Virus record (IMG/VR): IMGVR_UViG_3300047994_000104
Coordinates: 1 to 22,365 of that record
Length of the DNA: 22,365 nt
Source of the DNA: a virus
Direction: 5' to 3' (one strand)
Under the pieces are notes generated by a model. The model saw only the letters and a program-made list of their open reading frames with translations. It was not told where the DNA came from and did not search any database. Within the stretch, counting starts at the first letter, position 1. Each line of letters begins with the position of its first letter. The translations under genes were made by a program, and so were the position numbers. Below, in pieces: positions 12,034 through 19,273 of the stretch.

Positions 12034-12725
12034 AGACGCAACGCGAATCACTCACCGCGCTCACCGCGCTGGCATCGTCCATCGGTTACCCCGCCGAACT
12101 CGTGGACCCGATGCAGGCAAAGGGCAAGTTCCATGGTGTCTTCCACGAAGCCATCCCCGGCAACGTGCGGGAATACATGAACTTGCTGGAACTCTTGGAC
12201 AACTTCGCCCCCAAGGGAACCGTCGAAGACGCGGTGGCCGAATACAAAGACCTGATGGCAAGACTGGATCGCACGCGCCGGGTCATCCGTGAAGTCGACT
12301 GGCACAACACGGTCATGACCATCGGGAAGAACTACCTTCTCGACAATGGCATGGCCGGCGCCAGCTACACCGCTGCCTTCTACATGGGACTGGTGTCTTC
12401 GGTCAGCTACACCGCCATCAGCGCGGCCGACACGGCGGCGAGTCACGCCGGCTGGACCGAAGGTGGCAACGCCAACGCTCCGACGTACAGCGGCGCCCGC
12501 AAGACGACGGCGTGGTCTGCGGCCAGTGCAGGGGCCAAGGCATTGTCTGCCGCACTGGTGTTCACGTTCACCGGCTCAGGCACCGTCAAAGGGTGCTTCC
12601 TGAGCACGGCCAGCACCGTCGACGCAACCTCGGGCACCCTGTTCAGCGCCGGCTTGTTCAGCGGCGGCGATCAGCCCGTGGTCAGCACCAACACGCTCAG
12701 TGTCAGCTACAGCCTGAGCATCTGA
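12030..12725 (+). CDS. Putative virion structural protein of the fibre block
   Basis: 231 residues. The N-terminal 95 residues are helical (SLTALTALASSIGYPAEL... VREYMNLLELLDNF). The rest is beta-rich and contains VDWHNTVMTIGKNYLLDNGM, AFYMGLVSSVSYTAISAADT and ASHAGWTE, a set of motifs common in phage tail or capsid-decoration proteins, with a Gly/Ser/Thr-rich C-terminal jelly-roll-like part. Function by similarity of pattern only; it probably sits at the tail or fibre-adaptor region. Confidence 0.65.
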   Translation: MKTQRESLTALTALASSIGYPAELVDPMQAKGKFHGVFHEAIPGNVREYMNLLELLDNFAPKGTVEDAVAEYKDLMARLDRTRRVIREVDWHNTVMTIGKNYLLDNGMAGASYTAAFYMGLVSSVSYTAISAADTAASHAGWTEGGNANAPTYSGARKTTAWSAASAGAKALSAALVFTFTGSGTVKGCFLSTASTVDATSGTLFSAGLFSGGDQPVVSTNTLSVSYSLSI

Positions 12726-12747
12726 CGAACTAGAGCCGCTGTGTTCT

Positions 12748-12817
12748 CAGCCTTTGGGCTGGAACGGTCAAGGCAGCACCGGACCCGGTAACCGGTATCA
12801 ATCCAATTTCACTGGAT
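12748..12817 (+). promoter_or_regulatory. Three tandem hairpins before the first fibre gene
   Basis: CAGCC-TTTG-GGCTG (12748-12761), ACCGG-ACCCGGTAA-CCGGT (12778-12796) and ATCCA-ATTTCAC-TGGAT (12801-12817) stand in a row in the 96-base spacer; the last ends four bases before the ATG and contains the only GGA that could serve as Shine-Dalgarno. Translation of the 12822 gene may thus depend on unfolding. No T tract. Confidence 0.45.
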
Positions 12818-12821
12818 CGTC

Positions 12822-13766
12822 ATGACGACTGCAAGTTTCGCTGACCGTGTCCAAGAGACAACCACAGTCACAGGCACCGGTACGGCAACACTGCTTGGCG
12901 CAGTCACCGACTATCAAGCGTTCTCTGCCGCGTTCACTGCAGCCAGCACATCGGTCTACTACCTCATCGACGATGGCGCCGGCAACTGGGAAGTCGGCAT
13001 TGGCACGTACACCCTGAGCGGAACCACACTGTCACGCACAACAGTGTTGGCATCCAGCACCGGCAGCGCGATCAGCTTTGCGGCCGGTACGAAGAAAGTC
13101 AGCAACGTCTTCCCCGCCGCCGCTCTGCAACAGATGCTCAATGGGGCCGTGCGCGCGGTCACGGGCACGAGCGACACACTACTGAGCACTGATCGCGGCG
13201 CACTCGTCACATACTCGAATGCTAGCGCCATTGCGGTCGGCATCGCTGTTGCCAGCGCGGCCGGCTTCGGATCGAACTACACGGTCGAAGTCTTCAACAA
13301 GAACAACGGCGCGGTCACGATCACGCCGACGACGAGCACGATCAACGGTGCGGCCACGCTCGTGCTCAATCGCGGCGACTCGGCGCTCATCTCGTCGGAT
13401 GGCACCAACTATCAGGCCACCGTCACGCGGCTGCAAAGCAGAGGCGAAGTCGCACTCACCGATGCCAGCACGGTCGCCATCGACTGCTCCCTCGGTGACA
13501 ATTTTTACCTGCTCGCCACGTCGGGGGTGGGGGGCACGCGCGCTCTCGGCGCTCCGACGAACATGGTGGCTGGTCAGGTCATCAACATCCGCTACAAGCA
13601 AGACGCTGTAGGCTCTCGGTTGCTTACCTACAATTCGGTTTTCAAGTGGCCGGGGGGCACGGCTCTTACTGCAAGCACCGGCGCGAATGCGGAAGACATG
13701 ATCTCAGCGCAATACAGCGCGGTCGATGCAACGTGGTTTAGCGTTGGCAATAGGGCATTTTCGTGA
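12822..13766 (+). CDS. Tail fibre-type protein
   Basis: 314 residues. The N-terminal 100 residues (ADRVQETTTVTGTGTATLLG, then YYLIDDGAGNWEVGIGTYTL, TTVLASSTGSAISFAAGTK) are the typical start of many phage tail-fibre/appendage proteins. The C-terminal part is beta-rich with GALVTYSNAS and NFYLLATSGVGG. It likely forms a trimeric appendage or attaches one to the particle. The stop overlaps the GTG of the next gene (GTGA). Confidence 0.75.
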   Translation: MTTASFADRVQETTTVTGTGTATLLGAVTDYQAFSAAFTAASTSVYYLIDDGAGNWEVGIGTYTLSGTTLSRTTVLASSTGSAISFAAGTKKVSNVFPAAALQQMLNGAVRAVTGTSDTLLSTDRGALVTYSNASAIAVGIAVASAAGFGSNYTVEVFNKNNGAVTITPTTSTINGAATLVLNRGDSALISSDGTNYQATVTRLQSRGEVALTDASTVAIDCSLGDNFYLLATSGVGGTRALGAPTNMVAGQVINIRYKQDAVGSRLLTYNSVFKWPGGTALTASTGANAEDMISAQYSAVDATWFSVGNRAFS

Positions 13767-14605
13767 GCCGCTTCGTCTACGATCAGGATTCGGGGCTCAT
13801 GCTGCCCGGATGTGCGGAGCGCAGGGATGGCAAGCGTGCAGTGGCCGGCAAAAGGATTTGCGAAGTAAACGCAATCGGTCCAATGCTATTCGGGCCACTG
13901 ATTGACAACTTGTCCCCCCTGATCCTCTCCGACAGTCCTTCGTTCTTTTACAAGCTGAACGAAGCGAGTGGCACCACGATGATCGATTCGGGAAGTGGCG
14001 CCAATAACGGGACCTATTTTTCCAATGCGACCTTGAATTATCCGGGCTTCACGTCGCCTTCGTGTATTTCAGTCGGCTCCAGCACGGTCAATCACACGGC
14101 GCTTGCCATTAGCACTACGGCTAATCTCGTGGGTAGCAGTCCGTTCAGTCTCGTATGCGCGTTCAAGGTGGCAACTGGGTCGACGGATCGTGCTCTGATC
14201 ACGAAGAACGTGCCCGGCTCCACTTACGCGGACTATTTCCTGCGCATAAACGCAGCAGGAACGATGCACTTCGACACGAGCAACACCTCGGGCGGCTCCG
14301 GCCTCACCGTCATTACCTCGGTAGCAAGGTTTGACGATGGCGTACCCCACCTTTGCGTGGTGGAACGCGACTTTTCAGCCTCGACGATCACGATGTACAT
14401 AGATAACGTCAGCGTCACCAGTGCGACGTTTTCAGGCTCTATTGGAGGATCAACAGCACAAGTGGGAATAGGTTGTTCATATTCGCCATCCCTTGGCACT
14501 TATTCGACTCAGCCGCTGAGTGGTATTTTGTCCCATTGCGCTCTTATTAAGAGCGTTTTAGGCCCGACTCGGCGTGCTGCCTATCAAGCGGTGTTTTTGA
14601 CTTAA
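13763..14605 (+). CDS. Fibre-block protein with LamG/concanavalin-like domain
   Basis: 280 residues from GTG 13763, overlapping the previous stop. After about 55 residues a jelly-roll domain begins: SPSFFYKLNEASGTTMIDSG, then GANNGTYF, SPFSLVCAFKVATGSTDRAL, and HLCVVERDFSASTITMYIDN near the end. This order is that of LamG_3/concanavalin-like domains, which bind sugars or form adhesins. A role in host recognition is likely. The DNA is visibly richer in A/T and uses codons (TTT, ATT, AAT) more than its neighbours, which points to recent exchange of this adhesin. Confidence 0.7.
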   Translation: MSRFVYDQDSGLMLPGCAERRDGKRAVAGKRICEVNAIGPMLFGPLIDNLSPLILSDSPSFFYKLNEASGTTMIDSGSGANNGTYFSNATLNYPGFTSPSCISVGSSTVNHTALAISTTANLVGSSPFSLVCAFKVATGSTDRALITKNVPGSTYADYFLRINAAGTMHFDTSNTSGGSGLTVITSVARFDDGVPHLCVVERDFSASTITMYIDNVSVTSATFSGSIGGSTAQVGIGCSYSPSLGTYSTQPLSGILSHCALIKSVLGPTRRAAYQAVFLT

Positions 14606-14618
14606 GGGGAGGCGATTT

Positions 14619-15896
14619 ATGCTCGCTTTCCGCCCCATCTCAGGCGCCCCGCTATCTGACCCGTCGGGCCCGGGTGCCCTCAATTACAACGCCTCGATCA
14701 CGGAGACGTGCAGCGCGACGGAAACAGAAAGTTCGCTGTTCGGAACCGCCGCAACCGTTACCGAAACCGGCACAGCAGCGGACAGCGAGTCGGCTTCGTT
14801 AGCCTATTCGGCGTCGATCACCGAAACAGGTAGTGCCACCGACACCGAATCAGCAGTTGCGCCCGGCATCGCATCGGTGTCTGAGATTGGCAGCGCAATC
14901 GATACCGTCAGCAGTTCAGCCGGCGCCGCGAGCGCGGCGGTCACCGAAGCAGGCAGCGCGGTCGATCAGAGTCAGGTTGGCATCGTGTACTCCGCATCGC
15001 GCGCCGAAGCCGGCACAGCGGTGGACACTGAAAATGGCGTTGTCGTCACGAACTACTTTGCTGCCGACACCGACTCAGGAAGCGCCACCGATGTCGAGTC
15101 ATCGTTGCAGGGGCTTTCTGCGCTGGACTATGAGACGAGTTATGGGACCGGCGACGCATCTAGCGCCCTGTTTACGGCCCTTTCGTCTGTGGGCGAGGCC
15201 GGGATAGCCACCGACACCGAATCGGTCCAATTTGGGCCTTCTGCGGCAGTTGTCGAAGCCGGCACAGCGGCGGATGTGGTCAGTGCGGCGCTGACCGGGC
15301 TCATGCGTGGTGTGATCGAAGCAGGCGCAGTGGCCGACACAGAGTCGATCATCGCATCCAGCAGAAGTCAATCCGTGGCCGAAGTCGGCAGCGCTCGAGA
15401 CCTGAGCACAACCGGCATCCTCGTGTCCGTGTCGATCACTGAAACAGGCAACGTTCACGACACCGAGTCTGCCGCTCCGCACTTCAACTCGACCGTCACC
15501 GAAGCAGGCACCGCGCACGAAACCGAAAGCAGCGTGATGGGCAGCGGGCAATCGGTGAACGAAGCCGGCAATGCACAGGACAAGCCCAAAGCATCGACCA
15601 ATGTGCTTCGCATTCAAGTCGAAGCAGGCAATGCGGCGGACATTTCGTCTGCAGTGATCGTCTTCCACTACACCGGCAGAGTCATCGAAACCGCCAATGC
15701 ACAAGACACCGAAGCGACAACACTAATGTGGCTGGCGAACATGATCGAAGCCATGGATGCCGAAGACATCGTGCGGGCACTGAGCATCAATGGATACACT
15801 CTTGGCAACAAGCACGTGATCAAGGTCGAATACAGACGACGCGTGTGGGTAGCCGGTGTGAGTCCGACTCGTGAGCTTGAATCGACATGGCAGTAG
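14619..15896 (+). CDS. Repeat-rich fibre-like protein
   Basis: 425 residues with GGGGAGG before the ATG. After a short N-terminus (MLAFRPISGAPLSDPSG) follow about 18 imperfect tandem repeats of 20-22 residues with consensus (S/T)(V/I)(T/V)E(A/T)G(S/T)A.D(T)ES followed by a variable hydrophobic stretch. Examples: SITETGSATDTESA, AVVEAGTAADVVSA, STVTEAGTAHETES. One copy (about residues 168-188) is degenerate. Such regular repeats suggest an extended beta-structure or stacked rod. The C-terminal 35 residues (KHVIKVEYRRRVWVAG) are not repetitive. The array resumes in the next gene in another frame. Confidence 0.7.
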   Translation: MLAFRPISGAPLSDPSGPGALNYNASITETCSATETESSLFGTAATVTETGTAADSESASLAYSASITETGSATDTESAVAPGIASVSEIGSAIDTVSSSAGAASAAVTEAGSAVDQSQVGIVYSASRAEAGTAVDTENGVVVTNYFAADTDSGSATDVESSLQGLSALDYETSYGTGDASSALFTALSSVGEAGIATDTESVQFGPSAAVVEAGTAADVVSAALTGLMRGVIEAGAVADTESIIASSRSQSVAEVGSARDLSTTGILVSVSITETGNVHDTESAAPHFNSTVTEAGTAHETESSVMGSGQSVNEAGNAQDKPKASTNVLRIQVEAGNAADISSAVIVFHYTGRVIETANAQDTEATTLMWLANMIEAMDAEDIVRALSINGYTLGNKHVIKVEYRRRVWVAGVSPTRELESTWQ

Positions 15897-16010
15897 CAAC
15901 CATTGCAGAATCAGGCAGCGCGGCGGATTTGTGCGGCGCAGTGCTTGGCTTTGCAGCAGAGACCGACGAGGTTGGCGCAGCACTGGACACGTCTGCGGTC
16001 ATTCAGGTCA
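14688..16010 (+). repeat. Coding tandem repeats, about 60-66 bp unit
   Basis: About 18 degenerate copies in the 14619 gene and two more at the start of the 15887 gene, recurring at the DNA level as GTCACCGAAGCAGGCAGCGC-like words spaced by roughly 60-66 bases. The units vary in sequence and length, so this is an old, diverged array and not CRISPR. Confidence 0.7.
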
Positions 16011-16498
16011 CAGGCGGCTACCCTGACCCCGGTTCCGTGGCCGCTGGCGTCATCTATGGTCCCGGTGGATCGCTAGTTGGCACCTTGACCTATGCGGGCT
16101 TCGCAACGCCGGGTGACCCGCCTAATCCACTGCCAAGCAAACGCCGCTCGACACCGGCACCGATTCTGGATAAGCGACTGAGCGATGTCCGGCTCTATGA
16201 CATCGACCTGACTGCGTTGCTGGACGATGCAGAAACCATTCTGTACATCAAGAGCATTACAGCCGACCGTGGCTCGATTGGATTCGGCAATGCCTACATC
16301 AACCCTGCCCCGGTCTACTACAAACTGTTGGACAACTGGGCAGCGGCTGGCAAGGTCGTGCAGGTACTGATTCAAGGGGGCTTGCTCCCATCAGGCGTGT
16401 GCGACATGGAATGCTTGTGCAGACTCGTGGTCGTGACCAACGAAAACGCGTCTATCGAAGCACCGTTCGTGCTTCGGTTGACCAACGACGTGCAATGA
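15887..16498 (+). CDS. Putative fibre-adaptor/structural protein
   Basis: 203 residues. The ATG overlaps the last 10 bases of the previous gene. The first about 40 residues are two further copies of the same repeat (TIAESGSAADLCGA and AETDEVGAALDTSA). Then come a Gly/Pro-rich linker and a C-terminal beta domain (about 100-203: KRLSDVRLYDIDLTALLDDA, VVQVLIQGG, RLVVVTNENASIEAPFVLRL) of the kind found in small phage fibre/tail adaptor proteins. The stop overlaps ATG 16495. Role inferred from context. Confidence 0.6.
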   Translation: MAVATIAESGSAADLCGAVLGFAAETDEVGAALDTSAVIQVTGGYPDPGSVAAGVIYGPGGSLVGTLTYAGFATPGDPPNPLPSKRRSTPAPILDKRLSDVRLYDIDLTALLDDAETILYIKSITADRGSIGFGNAYINPAPVYYKLLDNWAAAGKVVQVLIQGGLLPSGVCDMECLCRLVVVTNENASIEAPFVLRLTNDVQ

Positions 16499-19029
16499 AG
16501 ACCCGCATCCACGTACATGACTCGTCAGGCGCCACCATAGTGGGCGAACTCGAGTCACGGGGCAAGAAACGGACGGAAGTGCAGGCTTCATCCCGGTTCA
16601 GCAAGTTTCAGATCGAAGAGTTCTTGCAACGTTTGCTTGGCAAGGGTACGAGCGACGAAGCAGCCGGTCATCCGTTCCATGGCAATCAGTGGGTGGAAGT
16701 CGCGGGCCAGAAGGTCAACGTGTCCAAGACCGGTACGCTCAAAGACAAGCTGATGCACCTGTTCACGCAGGGGCACAAGTTCACCAATCAGGAACTCGCC
16801 ACCTTGCTGGGCGAATCCGTCGACACGATCCGCTCGCGCCTTTCCAAGATCAAGAAAGAGACCCCGCCCGGTGGACTGTTCCTTGAACGGTCGGCGAGCG
16901 GTCATTGGTCGTTGAAGCAGGCAGACGGCGAGTTACCTACTCCGGTTGTGCCCGAAGCGGTAGAACACGAGGCCGAAACGGCCATTTCCAAGGCTGCAAA
17001 GCAGGCGCTGGCACCAGCACCCCTGCCCGAACCCGTTAGCGCAGTGACGGTGCCTCAAAACGCGCCGGAGCCACAGGTTTATGAGTTGATGGAGCCGGTG
17101 CCTGAGCCGATCCCCACGCAATTGACGCTTGCGGAGAAGTTGCTGCCCGAACTCAAAGAGCCGACGCTGCCGAGCGCTCCGCTGCCCAAAGACAAAGCGG
17201 ACAACATCTACAAGGCAACGCTCGAGCTATGGGGCAATCAGACTGCACACGCGTTCCCTGATGCCAGCAAGGTCGAGCCGGAAGCCGTTGCCGCGCTGGC
17301 GCAGGGATGGAAGAACACCAAAGCGAATGCGATGGCGCAGTGGTCGGCCAACGTGCACGGCACGGTCAAGGCCCCGATCAAGGCGCAAGCCGTGTTCAAG
17401 GCCGACGAGCAACTGGTCAAAGACTTGATCGACGGAAAGCCGTTCGATCAAGCGCAAGCCGACTGGAAACTGAACACAGCCGGCGAGAAGGCCGGTACGT
17501 GGCCCCCTGACCCCGACAAGGAAGCAGTGGCGGAGGCACTAAAGGCGCACAAAGCGGCAGAGGAAGCGAAGGCGAAGGCCGATGCCGAGTTTTTCGTAGC
17601 GGCGAAGAAAGAAGCACAAGAGGCTGCACTCGCCGAAGCCTACAAGGAACACGCACCACACTTCGATGTCATCTCCGACTACGTGCCCGATGACCACATC
17701 GGCATCTTGTTGCACGACTTTCCATCGGTCTACAAGTCGGAGATAACAAAGCTCAAGTCCACGCTTTCCAACGGACACACCGACAAGATCGGCAACAAGA
17801 TCGGTGTGCAGAAGGGACTGGAGCAAGAACTCGCCGAATCGAAGCCGTTCCAAGCCATCAAGGCGCAGTACGCTGGCAAGGGCAGTTATGCGTCGCTAGA
17901 AGCCGAACTCATCAGCGAATGGGCCGGAAGCTCGGGGGGTCACAACGCCACATCCAATGCCGCGCAACTGGCAATCAGGGATGCGTTTGGCATGAAGCAA
18001 GAACACCTGTACATGGGCCAGTTGTGGCACTACACACAGCACAGCGGCGACGAAGATAAGGTCTACGCGTTGTCTGCGTCACAACTGGGCATCAAGTACG
18101 AAACCCCGGCACAGAAAGCCACGTTTCGTGCGGGCCTGCGTGACTTCGTGCGTGCTCAGTACAACCGCACCCAAGCACACCTGAAAGACAAAGGCATCGA
18201 TCACGTCTACGTCGCTCGTGGTAGTGGCGGGCATCTAGGCATCGACAAGACGACAGAGGCGAGTCACGGCAACATCACGTTGCAGCCGGCAAGCTCATTC
18301 AGCGCCAACTACGGCACCGCTCGTGGCACTTTCTCAGGTGGAGAAGCCGTGTATCTGGTCAAGGTTCCGGCATCGCAAGTGTTGTCTACCTACGTGACCG
18401 GGTACGGGTGCACGAATGAACACGAGGTTGTCGTGCTGGCGCATCCGAACCTGCAAGCGGTTCGTATCCCCGCAGGGGTGGGTGGACACATGACCGGATC
18501 GCTGGAAGATGCAGTGAATCACGTTGCGGCGACCATGAAGAACGCGCCGACCCTTTCGCATCAGCAGATGGAAGCGAGTTTTGCCAAGCTCTCCACTGCG
18601 CAGCAGAAGGCACACACCATCGCAGTCAAGGCAGCGGAAGCAGGCATCCACAAGCCAGTACTCCCGAAGATGCCCAAAGGCATCAGCAACTACACGAAGA
18701 GCTATGTGCAGGCCGCGAAGGAAGCCAGCAAGAAAGGTGATGTAGCCGGGTATCACGCTGCACTGGCCGAATTCGAGAACACGAAACTCAAGACCGGATA
18801 CAAGTTCACGGCCACAACACCGTACATGGCGAAGCTAGGTGAGCACGTGAACGCACTCGCGGTCTACAAGGAACACGAAGCGAAGATCAAGGCCGATCTG
18901 AAAGTAAAGACGAAGGCAGCGAAACCGCAGAAAAAAGCCGTGCACGTGCACATTCACGAGCAGACGAAGCATCCGAGCACAATACCGGCTTCTGCGCTGC
19001 ACACCGCCGCGTGGCCGAAGGCAGCTTGA
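16495..19029 (+). CDS. Large multidomain protein with predicted ADP-ribosyltransferase domain
   Basis: 844 residues from ATG 16495 (ATGA overlap). Order: HVHD tag (6-9); motif HPFHGNQW (59-66), common in phage head-associated effector proteins; winged-helix-like domain (80-142: FTNQELATLLGESVDTIRSRL); Pro-rich linker (148-235); helical Ala/Lys-rich region, charged around 340-386; predicted ADP-ribosyltransferase domain (about 560-670); helical Ala/Lys-rich C-terminus with VHVHIHE at 816-822. The R-S-E residues are Arg575 (VYVARGSG), Ser600-Ser601 (PASSFSANYGTAR), and Glu642-x-Glu644 (NEHEVVVLAHP). Together with YLVKVPASQVLST this is the layout of phage arginine-type mARTs. Probably packaged or injected and modifying host proteins, as T4 Alt does; inference. 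Confidence 0.7.
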   Translation: MKTRIHVHDSSGATIVGELESRGKKRTEVQASSRFSKFQIEEFLQRLLGKGTSDEAAGHPFHGNQWVEVAGQKVNVSKTGTLKDKLMHLFTQGHKFTNQELATLLGESVDTIRSRLSKIKKETPPGGLFLERSASGHWSLKQADGELPTPVVPEAVEHEAETAISKAAKQALAPAPLPEPVSAVTVPQNAPEPQVYELMEPVPEPIPTQLTLAEKLLPELKEPTLPSAPLPKDKADNIYKATLELWGNQTAHAFPDASKVEPEAVAALAQGWKNTKANAMAQWSANVHGTVKAPIKAQAVFKADEQLVKDLIDGKPFDQAQADWKLNTAGEKAGTWPPDPDKEAVAEALKAHKAAEEAKAKADAEFFVAAKKEAQEAALAEAYKEHAPHFDVISDYVPDDHIGILLHDFPSVYKSEITKLKSTLSNGHTDKIGNKIGVQKGLEQELAESKPFQAIKAQYAGKGSYASLEAELISEWAGSSGGHNATSNAAQLAIRDAFGMKQEHLYMGQLWHYTQHSGDEDKVYALSASQLGIKYETPAQKATFRAGLRDFVRAQYNRTQAHLKDKGIDHVYVARGSGGHLGIDKTTEASHGNITLQPASSFSANYGTARGTFSGGEAVYLVKVPASQVLSTYVTGYGCTNEHEVVVLAHPNLQAVRIPAGVGGHMTGSLEDAVNHVAATMKNAPTLSHQQMEASFAKLSTAQQKAHTIAVKAAEAGIHKPVLPKMPKGISNYTKSYVQAAKEASKKGDVAGYHAALAEFENTKLKTGYKFTATTPYMAKLGEHVNALAVYKEHEAKIKADLKVKTKAAKPQKKAVHVHIHEQTKHPSTIPASALHTAAWPKAA

Positions 19030-19030
19030 T

Positions 19031-19273
19031 ATGGCAACGAACATGTGGTTTCCCGATGCCAACGGTGGCGCCGACTGGATCAAGAAAGGCCCGCAAGCGT
19101 GGGATTTGCCCGCCTACAAGTCGCGCGAGTTCTTTCAGGCCATCGGCGGCATCGATCAATTGGAAGCATTCAAGACATCCGTTGCCTACAGGGCAGCAAT
19201 CGACAACCATCTGATTCACGATGACGAGTGGGTCGGTGACTATCTAGACTTCGCAAAAGGAAAAGGGCCATGA
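19031..19273 (+). CDS. Small protein coupled to the ADP-ribosyltransferase gene
   Basis: 80 residues; ATG one base after the previous stop, and its own stop overlaps ATG 19270. The sequence begins MATNMWFPDANGGADWIKKG and contains LPAYKSREFFQAIGGIDQLE and HDDEWVGDYLDF. Acidic, rich in Trp/Phe/Tyr, without membrane segments. The fixed place between the transferase and the modular His-rich protein suggests a partner, chaperone or inhibitor, but nothing in the sequence proves it. Confidence 0.55.
   Translation: MATNMWFPDANGGADWIKKGPQAWDLPAYKSREFFQAIGGIDQLEAFKTSVAYRAAIDNHLIHDDEWVGDYLDFAKGKGP

Noticed and set aside
14688-16010. CRISPR array
   Set aside because: The repeats are inside open reading frames, diverged, of varying length, and periodic at codon multiples; they encode peptide repeats.
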